Made by a program: the position numbers and the translations under genes. Shown here piece by piece: positions 1 to 9,138 of a stretch of 64,000 bases of DNA. The notes under the pieces are model-generated. The model made no database searches. It worked only from the letters and a program-made list of their open reading frames with translations, and was not told the origin of the DNA. How positions within the stretch are numbered: position 1 is the stretch's first letter; each line of letters begins with the position of its first letter. The stretch is taken from NCBI GenBank assembly GCA_964630905.1, contig CAZVWR010000003.1, positions 48,155 through 112,154 of the forward strand, in the 5' to 3' direction. The DNA comes from JAGOEX01 sp964630905. Its GTDB lineage: Bacteria > UBP6 > UBA1177.

Positions 1-2602
1 CCTCCGGACCTTTTGTCGGATCAAGGATGTGCTTTTCATCAACACTTCCCTGCGGCTCACTTCCTGAATGAAAATACATTCTTACACCACCCGATTCAGT
101 TACAAGACCTGTTGCGGCATCAATCGCTCTTGAGACAATTCCATAAGGCATTTTATAATCAGTCGGCTCAAAATTTGCGAGATATCTCCCCATGAAATCC
201 ATCCATACCGGAAGTGCCGCCTTACCGCCGGTCTCGACTCTGCCTATCGGTTTTCCGTGCTGATCGTTGCCGACCCAGACACCTGCAACAAGATTGGGAG
301 AATAACCTATGAACCAGGCATCAAAATAGTCGTTCGTAGTGCCTGTCTTTCCCGCAACATGACGGCTGCAGTATGAACTTTCATCAACCTGTTCAGATCC
401 TTCTGTCACTTCAGAAGGTTTTGGTTTTTTAACGCATTGATAGTTGTTCAGACCCCTTGCGGCTCCTGCAGTTCCGCGGTTCACAACATCTTCAAGAACT
501 TTGTTGACTATATATGCAGTTTGAGGCGTAACAACTTGATTTTCTTCCCTTTTTGCAAAATGAATCAGTCTTGATATCTTTTCCGGAGCTGAAATATACG
601 GATCATAAAAAACCGTATTGTCCTCAAGCACTTTTCCATATTTGTCATAAACCTTTCTGATGTATGTCGTATATGGGCTTTTTCCCATGTTCGGAAAATG
701 GGCATAGGCATCTGTGAGTTCATCTATCGTCAGACAGCTTGCTCCGAGCATACTTCCGAATTCAGGTCTTATCTGGCTTTTTATCCCCAGGCTCTGTGCC
801 CATTTCAATGCATCTGCAAGACCTGTTTTCTGCAAAACTCTGATCGCAGGAGTATTCATCGAATGTATCAAAGCTTCCCAGACAGTTATCTCCCCTTTGA
901 ATGTGTTTTCAAAGTTAGACGGCTTAAAATTAGTATCAACGACCGTTACAGGAGCATCCAGTATCATCGAAGCCGGGGTCAGAAGAGGCGGTCTTCCACC
1001 CTGTTTTTCAAGTGCAAGTGAATAGAAAACAGGTTTGATAGCACTGCCGGGCTGTCTGCATGCCTGTGTGGTCCTGTCAAATTCACTTATTTCAAAATCG
1101 TATCCCCCCATCAGCGCTTTTACATATCCCGAATAAGGGTCTTTTACAATTATCGCCGCCTGACTTGCCGGTATCTGCTCAAGAACAAAGAAAAACTCTT
1201 TCTTCAGTTTTTTAGAGTAGTTACGGTGATCGAACACATCCCTTGTACCCTCTTTATCAGTTGCTCTGACCATTACAACATCCCCGGGTGAAAGAACCTC
1301 TGACATTTCCCTTATTACCGGGGGATAACCTGTCGGATTCCAGGGTCTTGCCCACATCAGATCTTCAAGATATACCGGTCTTTTCACTTTTCCGACCTGA
1401 ATGACCGCCTCTTTGGGCTTTGTTTCAAGGACAACGCCCTGATAATATATTCCGCTTTGAATGTTCTCTTGAGTTATTTCGCCGAAATGCTCTTTGTGTC
1501 TTGAGAGATATTTTTCAAGATCTTTTTTCAGATTTATTTTGTAAAGAGGATTTGTCACCTCTCCTTCAAACTTTTTACTTTTCTGGTAACTGTCCTCAGC
1601 ATTCCTTGCGTATCCCTGCCTTTTTGAAAGCTCCCTTAATCCCATAAAAACAGCTTCGTGAGCAATTTTTGTCGCTCTCATATCAACGGTTGTCTGAACC
1701 GACATGCCTTCTTTATAAAGTTTATCAAACCCGTACTTTTCAAGAAGATACCGTCTTACCCTTTCACTGAAATAAGGGGATTTATCAAGAAAAAGCTCTT
1801 TCTGCGGATCAGTAACAACCGGCTTATCTTTGGCTTTGTTATATTCTTCCTCGTTTATGTATTTTTCTTCAAACATCCTTTTAAGAACATAATTCCGCCT
1901 TCTTAAAGCGGTTTTCGGATTCATTATCGGGTTTGCAAGAGAAGGGAATTTAGGAAGTCCCGCAAGAACAGCAATTTCGTGAAGTTCAAGCTCCCAGGCA
2001 TGTTTGCTGAAATATTTTCTTGCGGCGGCTTCAACCCCGAAAGAGCCGCTCCCCAGATAAATTTCATTAAGGTAGAGATATAGGATCTCCTCTTTGGAAA
2101 GATGTTTTTCAAGTTCTATTGCAAGAATTATATCCTTTATCTTTCTTCCCCATGTCCTTTCGGTTCCGACAAAAGATTTAGCAAGCTGCTGGGTTATGGT
2201 GCTTCCGCCCTGCTTGACCCCGGTCGTAAGATATTTGAATCCCGCCCTCATCATTCCGAACAGATCTATTCCGCTGTGTTTATAGAACGAGCTGTCCTCT
2301 CCCGCGACAAAAGCAAGTCTCAGTTTTTCAGGGATCTTGTCGTAAGGGACAATTATTCTTCTGTTCTCATGATAAAATTCGGCAATAAGTTCACCGTCAT
2401 AGGAGTAAACTTTGGTGCCGGCATCAGGCTTATAGTCGCTGACGGTGTTTATGGAAGGGATATCTGACTTATATTTGTAATAAACAGCGACACTTATGAG
2501 AAAACCGGAAAGTGCCGAAATCAGGATCAGCATCATAATGGTCTTCTTCAAATCAGCTATTTTTTTTATTATCGACTTTTTTTTCTTTTTTTCAGATGCC
2601 AT
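1..2602 (-). CDS. mrcA: Penicillin-binding protein 1A (class A, bifunctional), 3' end beyond window
   Basis: Polymerises lipid II into glycan strands and cross-links the peptides, at the outer face of the inner membrane. The reading frame runs from ATG at 2602 off the window edge, giving at least 867 residues. Seen in order: a Lys-rich cytoplasmic start (KKKKK), one membrane anchor at about residues 22-40, the GT51 transglycosylase with catalytic Glu in GEDSSF (E102), an OB-like insert, then the transpeptidase with SAIK (Ser520), SMN and KTGTT (Lys752). Each key residue is present, so the enzyme should be active. The start overlaps the end of the Nudix gene by 11 bases, which suggests translational coupling. 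It is the last visible gene of a four-gene minus-strand operon. Confidence 0.95.
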   Translation of the reverse strand, partial: MASEKKKKKSIIKKIADLKKTIMMLILISALSGFLISVAVYYKYKSDIPSINTVSDYKPDAGTKVYSYDGELIAEFYHENRRIIVPYDKIPEKLRLAFVAGEDSSFYKHSGIDLFGMMRAGFKYLTTGVKQGGSTITQQLAKSFVGTERTWGRKIKDIILAIELEKHLSKEEILYLYLNEIYLGSGSFGVEAAARKYFSKHAWELELHEIAVLAGLPKFPSLANPIMNPKTALRRRNYVLKRMFEEKYINEEEYNKAKDKPVVTDPQKELFLDKSPYFSERVRRYLLEKYGFDKLYKEGMSVQTTVDMRATKIAHEAVFMGLRELSKRQGYARNAEDSYQKSKKFEGEVTNPLYKINLKKDLEKYLSRHKEHFGEITQENIQSGIYYQGVVLETKPKEAVIQVGKVKRPVYLEDLMWARPWNPTGYPPVIREMSEVLSPGDVVMVRATDKEGTRDVFDHRNYSKKLKKEFFFVLEQIPASQAAIIVKDPYSGYVKALMGGYDFEISEFDRTTQACRQPGSAIKPVFYSLALEKQGGRPPLLTPASMILDAPVTVVDTNFKPSNFENTFKGEITVWEALIHSMNTPAIRVLQKTGLADALKWAQSLGIKSQIRPEFGSMLGASCLTIDELTDAYAHFPNMGKSPYTTYIRKVYDKYGKVLEDNTVFYDPYISAPEKISRLIHFAKREENQVVTPQTAYIVNKVLEDVVNRGTAGAARGLNNYQCVKKPKPSEVTEGSEQVDESSYCSRHVAGKTGTTNDYFDAWFIGYSPNLVAGVWVGNDQHGKPIGRVETGGKAALPVWMDFMGRYLANFEPTDYKMPYGIVSRAIDAATGLVTESGGVRMYFHSGSEPQGSVDEKHILDPTKGPE

Positions 2603-3035
2603 TTTTCACTCCGAATAATTGCCGGAACGCTTCAATATAACTATTTTTTTTAAATTCAACAGCTCTTTTTACAACTTCATTCTGATCAATCCATTCAAAA
2701 TCGGAAAATTCATCTGATCTTTTAAGTGACCAGCCCTGTCCAACTATCTTAATGAGAAAATAGATCTGTTCCTGACCGTCGAATTCCATGTTTTTTTTTA
2801 TTTCAGGCGGGAACAAGTATTTGATAACACTAGATTTTTTCACAATACTGAGAAAATGCGACTGAATTCCAGTTTCTTCAAAAACTTCTCTGAGAACAGC
2901 ATCCTGTTCATTTTCATCTTTGTCAACCCCCCCCTGAGGAAGCTGCCACGCATCAGCAACATCAGTTCTTTTTCCCGCTAATATCAATCCCTTATCATCA
3001 ATTATAATTGCTGCGACATTCTTTCTGAAATTCAT
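2592..3035 (-). CDS. Nudix hydrolase, RppH-like
   Basis: A 147-residue Nudix enzyme with a complete Nudix box of the GX5EX7REVFEETGI form, preceded by WQLPQGG, which is characteristic of RppH/diadenosine polyphosphate hydrolases. Likely substrates are 5'-triphosphorylated RNA or dinucleoside polyphosphates; the choice cannot be made from sequence. The start is placed at ATG 3035, two bases after the queD stop, with GAGGGGTGAG as ribosome-binding site. A longer frame from 3119 would overlap queD by 83 bases and has no such support. Its stop overlaps the PBP1A start. The family is well supported; the RppH assignment is likely but unproven. Confidence 0.9.
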   Translation of the reverse strand: MNFRKNVAAIIIDDKGLILAGKRTDVADAWQLPQGGVDKDENEQDAVLREVFEETGIQSHFLSIVKKSSVIKYLFPPEIKKNMEFDGQEQIYFLIKIVGQGWSLKRSDEFSDFEWIDQNEVVKRAVEFKKNSYIEAFRQLFGVKNGI

Positions 3036-3036
3036 C

Positions 3037-3414
3037 TCACCCCTCAACACAGGCACAGCTTCTTTCACTTTCCCAGACATAAACTTTTGAAACGGATGCC
3101 TCGCTGTCAAGTGCCGCAACCTCTTTTTCTGCTTCGTTGAAAATAAACAGAGCTATGTTCTCTGCAGTCGGATTTATTTCATCAAACTGCTCAAGTGCAT
3201 TTAGATCCTTGTGATCAAGGAGATCTGTGATCTTTTTCAAAATACGGTCTATATCCTTAAAATCCATGACAAATCCAGTCTTATCAAGCTCTTTTCTTGT
3301 GACGTATAATCTGACTCGCCAGTTGTGTCCGTGAATATTTTCACACTTTCCGCAATAATTTCTCAAACGGTGAGCGGAAGAAAAATGGATTTCGCGGTAT
3401 ACTTCAAATTTCAT
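3037..3414 (-). CDS. queD: 6-carboxy-5,6,7,8-tetrahydropterin synthase (QueD/PTPS family)
   Basis: Converts 7,8-dihydroneopterin triphosphate to 6-carboxytetrahydropterin in the preQ0/queuosine pathway. The 125 residues show the zinc-binding histidines His15, His28 and His30, with catalytic Cys24 in CGKCENIHGH (CxxxHGH), the FVMDFKDI strand, LDHKDLN and the C-terminal ESE segment. Length is normal for QueD. Its ATG overlaps the stop of the upstream cyclophilin gene by four bases (ATGA), and it is followed two bases later by the Nudix start. No other queuosine gene is in the window, so the pathway link comes from the family alone. A PTPS of folate or biopterin type is less likely given the CxxxHGH motif. 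Confidence 0.93.
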   Translation of the reverse strand: MKFEVYREIHFSSAHRLRNYCGKCENIHGHNWRVRLYVTRKELDKTGFVMDFKDIDRILKKITDLLDHKDLNALEQFDEINPTAENIALFIFNEAEKEVAALDSEASVSKVYVWESERSCACVEG

Positions 3415-4079
3415 TTTTTCTCCTCTTGCGCCATCAGTGACATTTTTATTATCTTAACAGAATTCACAGGAACATTTGCATGACCTTTCTGCATACCAAC
3501 TTCCACAGACCCGATCCTGTCAACAATTTCAAAGCCTTCTATAACTTTCCCAAAAACCGCATATCCGTTCGGCTCTTTGTACTCCGGATTGGGATCAAGC
3601 TGCTTTGTTGGAGAAAGTGTGATATAGAACTGGCTTGTCGCACTGTGAGGATCTCTCGTACGGGCCATCGCAAGAGCATATTTCTCATGAGTGATCAGAA
3701 GTTTTTTTGATTTTTTCCCCGATTCAGAAATAACCTCTTCAAAAGGGGGCATCTCAAATTTTACAGGTGGTTTTGTTTCTTTCTGCACCATATCGGCTGA
3801 AAAACCGCCACCCTGAATTACAAAATTCTTAACTACACGGTGAAAAATCAATCCGTCATAAAAACCGCTGTTCACATAATCTACAAAGTTTTTAACAGTC
3901 TCCGGCATTCCGTTGCCGAAAAGGGCAAGAACGATCTTTCCCTCACCCGTTTCAAGAACAACTTTATGTGTAACTTCAAGCGGATCGGGCTTTTTTTCGA
4001 TGCTTCCCGCACCGGCACATCCCGTTATAACTGAGAAAATTAAAGAAAAAACCGCAAACCTTTTTAAAATCTGTTTCAT
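3411..4079 (-). CDS. Cyclophilin-type peptidyl-prolyl isomerase lipoprotein
   Basis: A 222-residue lipoprotein: a short hydrophobic signal ends in VITGC (Cys21 lipidated), followed by a cyclophilin domain with FHRVVKNFVIQGG, SQFYITL and GYAVFGKVIEG. These are conserved substrate-binding and catalytic segments, although the usual FMIQGGD is altered to FVIQGGG. It probably assists protein folding in the periplasm. The start at ATG 4079 has AGGAG eight bases upstream and gives a proper lipoprotein signal. The frame is open further upstream to 4193, but that extension holds no signal and enters the divergent intergenic region. First gene of the operon with queD, Nudix and PBP1A. Confidence 0.9.
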   Translation of the reverse strand: MKQILKRFAVFSLIFSVITGCAGAGSIEKKPDPLEVTHKVVLETGEGKIVLALFGNGMPETVKNFVDYVNSGFYDGLIFHRVVKNFVIQGGGFSADMVQKETKPPVKFEMPPFEEVISESGKKSKKLLITHEKYALAMARTRDPHSATSQFYITLSPTKQLDPNPEYKEPNGYAVFGKVIEGFEIVDRIGSVEVGMQKGHANVPVNSVKIIKMSLMAQEEKK

Positions 4080-4276
4080 TTTGACTCCTACTGCAACAAA
4101 CATAAACCACGGCAAAATACCACAAAACTCTATTTCTTTCAAAGAAAATAAGTGTTGAGTCAGTTTCGTGTTAAAAAAACTTGAATTTTTCAAGATGTTC
4201 CAATAAGGTGTCTTGAGATTTTTTGACTGTTATTAAAAATAGAATTTTATTTGTTTTAGCAAGAACGGAGGAATTA

Positions 4277-5800
4277 ATGACTCTTAAGAAAGTATTAGTA
4301 CTGTTATTTGCCGCTCTTTTTATCCTTCCATTGTCAGCCGCAGATGATTTTGATGATGAATTCGGCGGATTCGATGATTTCGAAGACGAAGGAAAAAAGA
4401 AAGAAGAAAGTAAGAGTAGCGATGACGAAGATTATGATGCCGAAGATTCAGCTGAGAAAAAGAAAGCTAAGGATCAGGAAGCAAGTGATGCTGCAATGAA
4501 AGATCTTCTTGGTGATGAAGAAGAAGAGGAGATCGTTGAGAAAGAGACCAAAAAGAAAGATAAGAAAGAATCCAAGAAATCATCAAAAACTGATGAACCG
4601 AAAAAAGAAAAGAAAGTTGCTGAACCCAAAGAGAAAGGACTGAAGCCGGTTATTCTCGTTAAAGGCGGATTCACGCTTCTCGGTCAGTATAAAACCGCTC
4701 CGAAAACAACTCTCGGCTCAATGTTCGGCGGTGTTGATGAAGGTCTTTTAGGTGCAGAGTTCATTGGTGACCATGTCATTGCAAAAGGAACAATGAACAT
4801 CAGAACCGACAATCCTCTTATCGACAAAGGGAACAACCCCCTTGCAAAAAAGAATCTTCACACCATCCAGAACGGTGCTGAGAACGGTCTTTATGAACTT
4901 TACGGCGGACTTAAGTTCTTCGACATATTTGTAAAAGCGGGAAAAATGCTTCCTGAATACGGCCTTGTTGACACATATCAGACGATTGGAATGGGATTCA
5001 CAACTCCTTTCCTTACAAGAAGTCTTCTCGCAGTTGAAGGTTTTATTCCTGAGACAGATGCAGGTATTGCACTTGGCTACAAAGGGACATTCGCTGATGC
5101 ACACACAATACTTGTCGGGCTTATGCTCGGAACCGGTTCCGTTGCTTCAGATTTCTGGAACAGCGACAAGACAATGGGTCTTTACGGTCGTTTTGGATAT
5201 ATGCATGAATACATTCAGGCAGCAATCGGTTTTCAGTACAGGACAGATTATTTCAATGACGCTGCATACACTATTAAATCAAAAAATGCCACTTTCATTG
5301 GATTCGGTGTTCATTTGAGAGCGAGTATTGCCGGCTTTGAAATGCCGCTCACTTTTGATTTCAACCAGATGGACATGTACCAGAAGAAAACAGGAGTTGC
5401 CACAAAAAAAGTAGCACAAAACATGCTTCTTTCACTGGCTCCCGGATATGCATACTCATTTGACAGCGAATGGGCAGACAAGATCGGTCTTGCTGTAAGA
5501 TTTGACCTTGTAAAAGGTGTCTATACAAAAGGAGCTAAATATCTTGATTACGGAATAGAATCTTCTGATACTGCAGGTTCAAGCTACACAGGCTTCAAGA
5601 GTGATTCTGTAATTTTCAGAATCGGGGCTACCCTTAATTTCTTTGCAAAAGATATCAAAGGTGTCCGTTCATTTGCAGGTGTAACTTTCCTTGTACAGCC
5701 GGAATCAAAGATAGTCGGTGCATCTTCAACAAAAAATATTGCCGGAGAATACGACTACGGTTTCACAACATTAATGCTTTCAGCCGGTGCTGAAATGTAA
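4277..5800 (+). CDS. Putative outer-membrane beta-barrel protein with charged N-terminal region
   Basis: Function unknown. The 507 residues start with a clear Sec signal peptide (cleavage after LPLSA), then about 100 residues of alternating acidic and lysine-rich low complexity (roughly 22-125). After this come many short amphipathic strands rich in Gly, Phe and Tyr, as in porin-like barrels. The chain ends in LSAGAEM rather than the usual terminal aromatic residue. The start ATG 4277 follows GGAGG; an in-frame ATG at 4223 would hide the signal peptide. It is monocistronic, ending at a strong terminator. The charged region could span the periplasm or bind the cell wall; this is inference. Confidence 0.75.
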   Translation: MTLKKVLVLLFAALFILPLSAADDFDDEFGGFDDFEDEGKKKEESKSSDDEDYDAEDSAEKKKAKDQEASDAAMKDLLGDEEEEEIVEKETKKKDKKESKKSSKTDEPKKEKKVAEPKEKGLKPVILVKGGFTLLGQYKTAPKTTLGSMFGGVDEGLLGAEFIGDHVIAKGTMNIRTDNPLIDKGNNPLAKKNLHTIQNGAENGLYELYGGLKFFDIFVKAGKMLPEYGLVDTYQTIGMGFTTPFLTRSLLAVEGFIPETDAGIALGYKGTFADAHTILVGLMLGTGSVASDFWNSDKTMGLYGRFGYMHEYIQAAIGFQYRTDYFNDAAYTIKSKNATFIGFGVHLRASIAGFEMPLTFDFNQMDMYQKKTGVATKKVAQNMLLSLAPGYAYSFDSEWADKIGLAVRFDLVKGVYTKGAKYLDYGIESSDTAGSSYTGFKSDSVIFRIGATLNFFAKDIKGVRSFAGVTFLVQPESKIVGASSTKNIAGEYDYGFTTLMLSAGAEM

Positions 5801-5822
5801 TTGTTTCAAGTATTTATTTTTA

Positions 5823-5851
5823 AAAGGGGGCTTAGTGCTCCCTTTTTTTTT
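5823..5851 (+). terminator. Rho-independent terminator after the barrel gene
   Basis: A nine-base-pair stem (5823-5831 with 5837-5845, one G-T wobble) around the loop TTAGT, running straight into nine T residues. It lies 22 bases after the stop at 5800. Confidence 0.9.
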
Positions 5852-5878
5852 GACTTTTTCCAATGTTTGCTTTACCTT
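5850..5878 (+). promoter_or_regulatory. Sigma70-like promoter for the 5924 lipoprotein gene
   Basis: TTGACT (5850-5855), 17 bases, then TACCTT (5873-5878). The -35 box shares its first bases with the T-run of the preceding terminator, a compact arrangement. The predicted transcript starts about 40 bases before the ATG at 5924. Confidence 0.5.
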
Positions 5879-5923
5879 GATTCATAAGAAAGGTCGGAAT
5901 GAGACATTTTTTTGGAGGATGTT

Positions 5924-6541
5924 ATGAAAAAATTTTTGGTGTTATTTACGGTTGTTGCCCTGTTTTCAGGATTTTTTTATTCCTGTGCAGAAAAACAGGT
6001 TGACAAAAGAGAACTTGTTAAGGAGCTCGTTGAAAAAGGTGATTTCCAGCAGGCAAAAGTTGTATTGATAGGTCTGAGAGGACAGTATCCAAACGATCAG
6101 ACACTTACAGATCTTGCAAAACAGGTTGATGAAAAAATCGCTGAAAGTATCTATAAGAAATACTGGGAAGAGGCTGAGCAGGGTGGTTCAGCGGAAGACT
6201 GGATAAAAGCAATGATAAAGATCAAAAATGTAGAAAACCTTAACAAAGATATGGTTGATAGCTGGATAAAAAAAGCATCTGAAAAATGTGTTGATGCCGG
6301 GGCCAAAAAACTTAATGACGGGCTTCTTCTCGGGCTTCTTGATAAACTTGTTCAGAGATATCAGGTAATTACCCACCATGACAGACTTATGTACATCACA
6401 ATGTTTGTAAAAGAAGGGAGATTCCCTTTGAAAGAGTGGAAAGATACTTTCATTACTAAATATGCGGAACTTATGGATCCCGAAACAGAAGAATTCATCG
6501 GATGGCCGAGACCGGAAAAACCCGCTGAAGAAAAGAAATAG
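5924..6541 (+). CDS. Putative lipoprotein of unknown function
   Basis: Not recognised. The 205 residues begin with a signal peptide ending FFYSC (Cys21), a weak lipobox. The mature part is helical and charged, with a segment VEKGDFQQAKVVLIG that resembles a tetratricopeptide-type helix pair, then a Pro/Glu/Lys tail. The start is ATG 5924 with GGAGG at 5914-5918; the frame also opens at TTG 5912, but that codon overlaps the ribosome-binding site. It converges with thiS, the stops being only two bases apart. An assembly or scaffolding role would be a guess. Confidence 0.75.
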   Translation: MKKFLVLFTVVALFSGFFYSCAEKQVDKRELVKELVEKGDFQQAKVVLIGLRGQYPNDQTLTDLAKQVDEKIAESIYKKYWEEAEQGGSAEDWIKAMIKIKNVENLNKDMVDSWIKKASEKCVDAGAKKLNDGLLLGLLDKLVQRYQVITHHDRLMYITMFVKEGRFPLKEWKDTFITKYAELMDPETEEFIGWPRPEKPAEEKK

Positions 6542-6543
6542 TT

Positions 6544-6738
6544 CTATCCGCCGCTTACAGGCGAAAAGATCTCTATTGAATCTCCGTCATTAACAGGTTC
6601 GTTATTCCAATCCTGTTTTCTGATTATTCTGCCGTTTTTTACAATGGCAATGTTTTCATTATTGAATTTAAGAAATGAAACAAGCTCGCTTAATGTTGCC
6701 GATGATGTTTCTAAAGCCTTGCCATTAACTTTTATCAT
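6544..6738 (-). CDS. thiS: ThiS-family sulfur-carrier protein
   Basis: A 64-residue beta-grasp protein ending in Gly-Gly (SPVSGG). It is the type of small carrier that is adenylated and thiocarboxylated at its C terminus to donate sulfur in thiazole synthesis. IKVNGKALE at the start, NGRIIRKQDW in the middle and GDSIEIF before the tail fit ThiS better than MoaD. ATG 6738 follows the pheT stop by one base and has GGTGA upstream; a GTG at 6745-6747 is an alternative. No thiG, thiF or thiE is nearby, so it is an orphan thi gene carried at the end of the pheST operon. Confidence 0.85.
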   Translation of the reverse strand: MIKVNGKALETSSATLSELVSFLKFNNENIAIVKNGRIIRKQDWNNEPVNDGDSIEIFSPVSGG

Positions 6739-6739
6739 T

Positions 6740-9124
6740 TCAGTCACCGCTTATTTTGTAGCCTGCTTTTCTAAAGTCGTTGAAAAGTTTCTGCTGGGTG
6801 TTCTTCATTTCATCACCGGTCAGGGTTCTTTCTTTTGCGTTGAGAATTATCCTGAAAGAGATGCTCTGAAAACCTTCAGGGATAGGTGAACCGGCAAAAC
6901 AGGATACAAGTTTTGATTCAATGAAAATCTTAGGATCGACTGATTTCTTAATTATCTTAAATAGTTCTTCAACTTCTATTTTTTGCGGAACAATTACTGA
7001 AACATCAAATCCGGTCGAGGGAAACTTCAAAAGAGGTGCAAATTTCATATTCCTTTCAGGAAGTGAGAAAAGTGCTTCACGGTCAAGCTCAATATAATAA
7101 ACAGGAATGGAAATATCATATTTTTTAAGAATAGCGGGGTGAACTTCGCCCATAATACCCAGCTCCGTTTTTGCAAAAGCGATAACAGCCGACCTTCCGG
7201 GATGAAGGATCACATCACCGAGCATGAAGCCGTCTTTTATTCTGTCAAAACGAAGCTGAGGAGTCCTGAGTTCCTTTGATATTGAAAGAACAACGCTTTT
7301 CAAAAGATCAAATCCGGCCTTTTCACCTGTTGCAATGAAACCGATCCTCTTCTTTTCACCGTCAGCAGTAAATATCCTGCTGAACTCAAACAGGCTGAAA
7401 TCTTTGAAGTTCTTAAGATTCTCAAACACATTCTTTGTCATCGCCAAAGCAAGAGAGTATCTGAGATAAGGAGTTTCTTTTTCTGCAACAGTTTCAATAA
7501 GTTTCTCTTTATTGAAAGGGACTTTTTCAAGTTCATCAGGACCGCAGAAAGAATAATTTATCACTTCGCTTGCACCGAAACAGTTCACAAAAATATTCCT
7601 GACTGCATTCCCTTTTTCAAGATCAATATTGACCGGAGCTCTATCCATATTGAAAAGGGGGCTGACCGGCTCAATGTTGTTATAGCCGTAAAGTCTCCCT
7701 ATCTCCTCAATTATATCTTCAGCCCTTGAAACATCCTTGCTCCTTCTGTGTTCGGGAATTTCAACAACGAGCGTTCCACCTTTCATTTCAAGTTTAAAAT
7801 CAAGAAAACTCAGCATCGAAACTATCTCAGTATCGGGAAGTTTTTCCTCTGTTATACCAAGGAAAGAGCGGATCTTTGCAGTTGTAAGTGTGATGTGACC
7901 CTTGAAACCGTAATTTGCACTGTTATCGGCAACTGCAAGCTCAGACAGGATCACCGCACCCGGAATAAGTTCTTTGGTAAGTTCAACAAATCTCTGCATC
8001 GCAAGATAGCAGTTCTCCACCCAGAGTGCTTTTTCGAATCTGCTTGAAGAATCAGTCCTGAGATCGAGCCGGGTCGAAGTTTTTCTTACACTTGAAGGAT
8101 GAAAAAGAGCAGATTCAATGAAAATTTCAGTCGTATCATCCTTTACTTCGCTGTTAAGACCACCCATTACACCGGCTATCGCAAGTCCTCTTGCTGTATC
8201 TGCTATTACTGCATCTTCCGCTTTCAGCATTCTTTCCAAACCATCAAGAGTAACGAATTTTTCGCCTTCAGCCGCATCTCTGATGACTATTTTATTTCCT
8301 GCAATATCGCGTCTATCGAAAGTATGCATAGGATGACCGGTCTCGTACATGACGAAATTTGCGATGTCAACAATATTGTTTATCGGTCTAAGACCAATAT
8401 TTTCAAGCCTTTTCTTCATCCAGTCAGGGGAAGGAACCACTTTGAGTCCTCCCATTTTTAACCCAAGATAATGAAGACATCTTGCTGTATTTATTTCGAT
8501 CTCAAACTTTTCTTCAACTTTGTCCGCCTGAATACCTGTATATTTAAGTTCATTTTTCCAAGGTCTTTTGAACAGTGCACGAAGCTCCCTTGCAATACCG
8601 AAATGACCCCACAGATCAGGTCTATGGTTTATTGTTTTGTTTTCAATCTCAATCACGAAATCCTTTTCGCCGAAGATCGTTGAAATTGGTTTTCCTGCAA
8701 CGAGAGAATCATCAAGAACAATAATTCCGTCGTGATTGGTTCCAAGCCCCAGTTCATCTTCAGCACAGATCATGCCGCAGCTTTCAACACCCCTGATCTT
8801 CGCCGGCTTGATCTCAAAATTGCCCGGAAGCACAGTTCCAAGAGGAGCAAACGCGACAGTCTGACCTTCTGCAATGTTCGGCGCTCCGCAAACAACAGTC
8901 TGTCTGCCTGATCCATCAAATACCGTTGCCAGATGAAGCCTGTCCGAATCAGGATGAGGCACAACCTTTTCAACTTTTGCAATGATCACTTTATCAAAGT
9001 GTGCACCGACCCAGTGAGCCCCTTCAACTTCAGCAGATCTCATTGTCAGCTGTCTGGATATTTCCTCAGCAGCAATGTCATCAAGTTCAATATAATCTTT
9101 AAGCCAGTTAAGAGATAATTTCAT
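6740..9124 (-). CDS. pheT: Phenylalanine-tRNA ligase beta subunit
   Basis: The beta subunit of the alpha2-beta2 enzyme that charges tRNA-Phe; it binds tRNA and carries the editing site. The 794 residues show the usual order: MKLSLNWLKDYIEL start, an EMAP-type tRNA-binding domain (about 40-150, with VVCGAPN and AEDELGLG), a B3/4 editing domain (FVMYETGHPMHTFD), a B5 domain, a catalytic-like core and a C-terminal ferredoxin-fold anticodon-binding domain beginning near KFPSTGFDVSVIVP. Length is normal. It lies 14 bases downstream of pheS and ends next to the thiS start, so the three genes are most likely one transcript. Confidence 0.97.
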   Translation of the reverse strand: MKLSLNWLKDYIELDDIAAEEISRQLTMRSAEVEGAHWVGAHFDKVIIAKVEKVVPHPDSDRLHLATVFDGSGRQTVVCGAPNIAEGQTVAFAPLGTVLPGNFEIKPAKIRGVESCGMICAEDELGLGTNHDGIIVLDDSLVAGKPISTIFGEKDFVIEIENKTINHRPDLWGHFGIARELRALFKRPWKNELKYTGIQADKVEEKFEIEINTARCLHYLGLKMGGLKVVPSPDWMKKRLENIGLRPINNIVDIANFVMYETGHPMHTFDRRDIAGNKIVIRDAAEGEKFVTLDGLERMLKAEDAVIADTARGLAIAGVMGGLNSEVKDDTTEIFIESALFHPSSVRKTSTRLDLRTDSSSRFEKALWVENCYLAMQRFVELTKELIPGAVILSELAVADNSANYGFKGHITLTTAKIRSFLGITEEKLPDTEIVSMLSFLDFKLEMKGGTLVVEIPEHRRSKDVSRAEDIIEEIGRLYGYNNIEPVSPLFNMDRAPVNIDLEKGNAVRNIFVNCFGASEVINYSFCGPDELEKVPFNKEKLIETVAEKETPYLRYSLALAMTKNVFENLKNFKDFSLFEFSRIFTADGEKKRIGFIATGEKAGFDLLKSVVLSISKELRTPQLRFDRIKDGFMLGDVILHPGRSAVIAFAKTELGIMGEVHPAILKKYDISIPVYYIELDREALFSLPERNMKFAPLLKFPSTGFDVSVIVPQKIEVEELFKIIKKSVDPKIFIESKLVSCFAGSPIPEGFQSISFRIILNAKERTLTGDEMKNTQQKLFNDFRKAGYKISGD

Positions 9125-9138
9125 TTTCAGTCTCCAAG

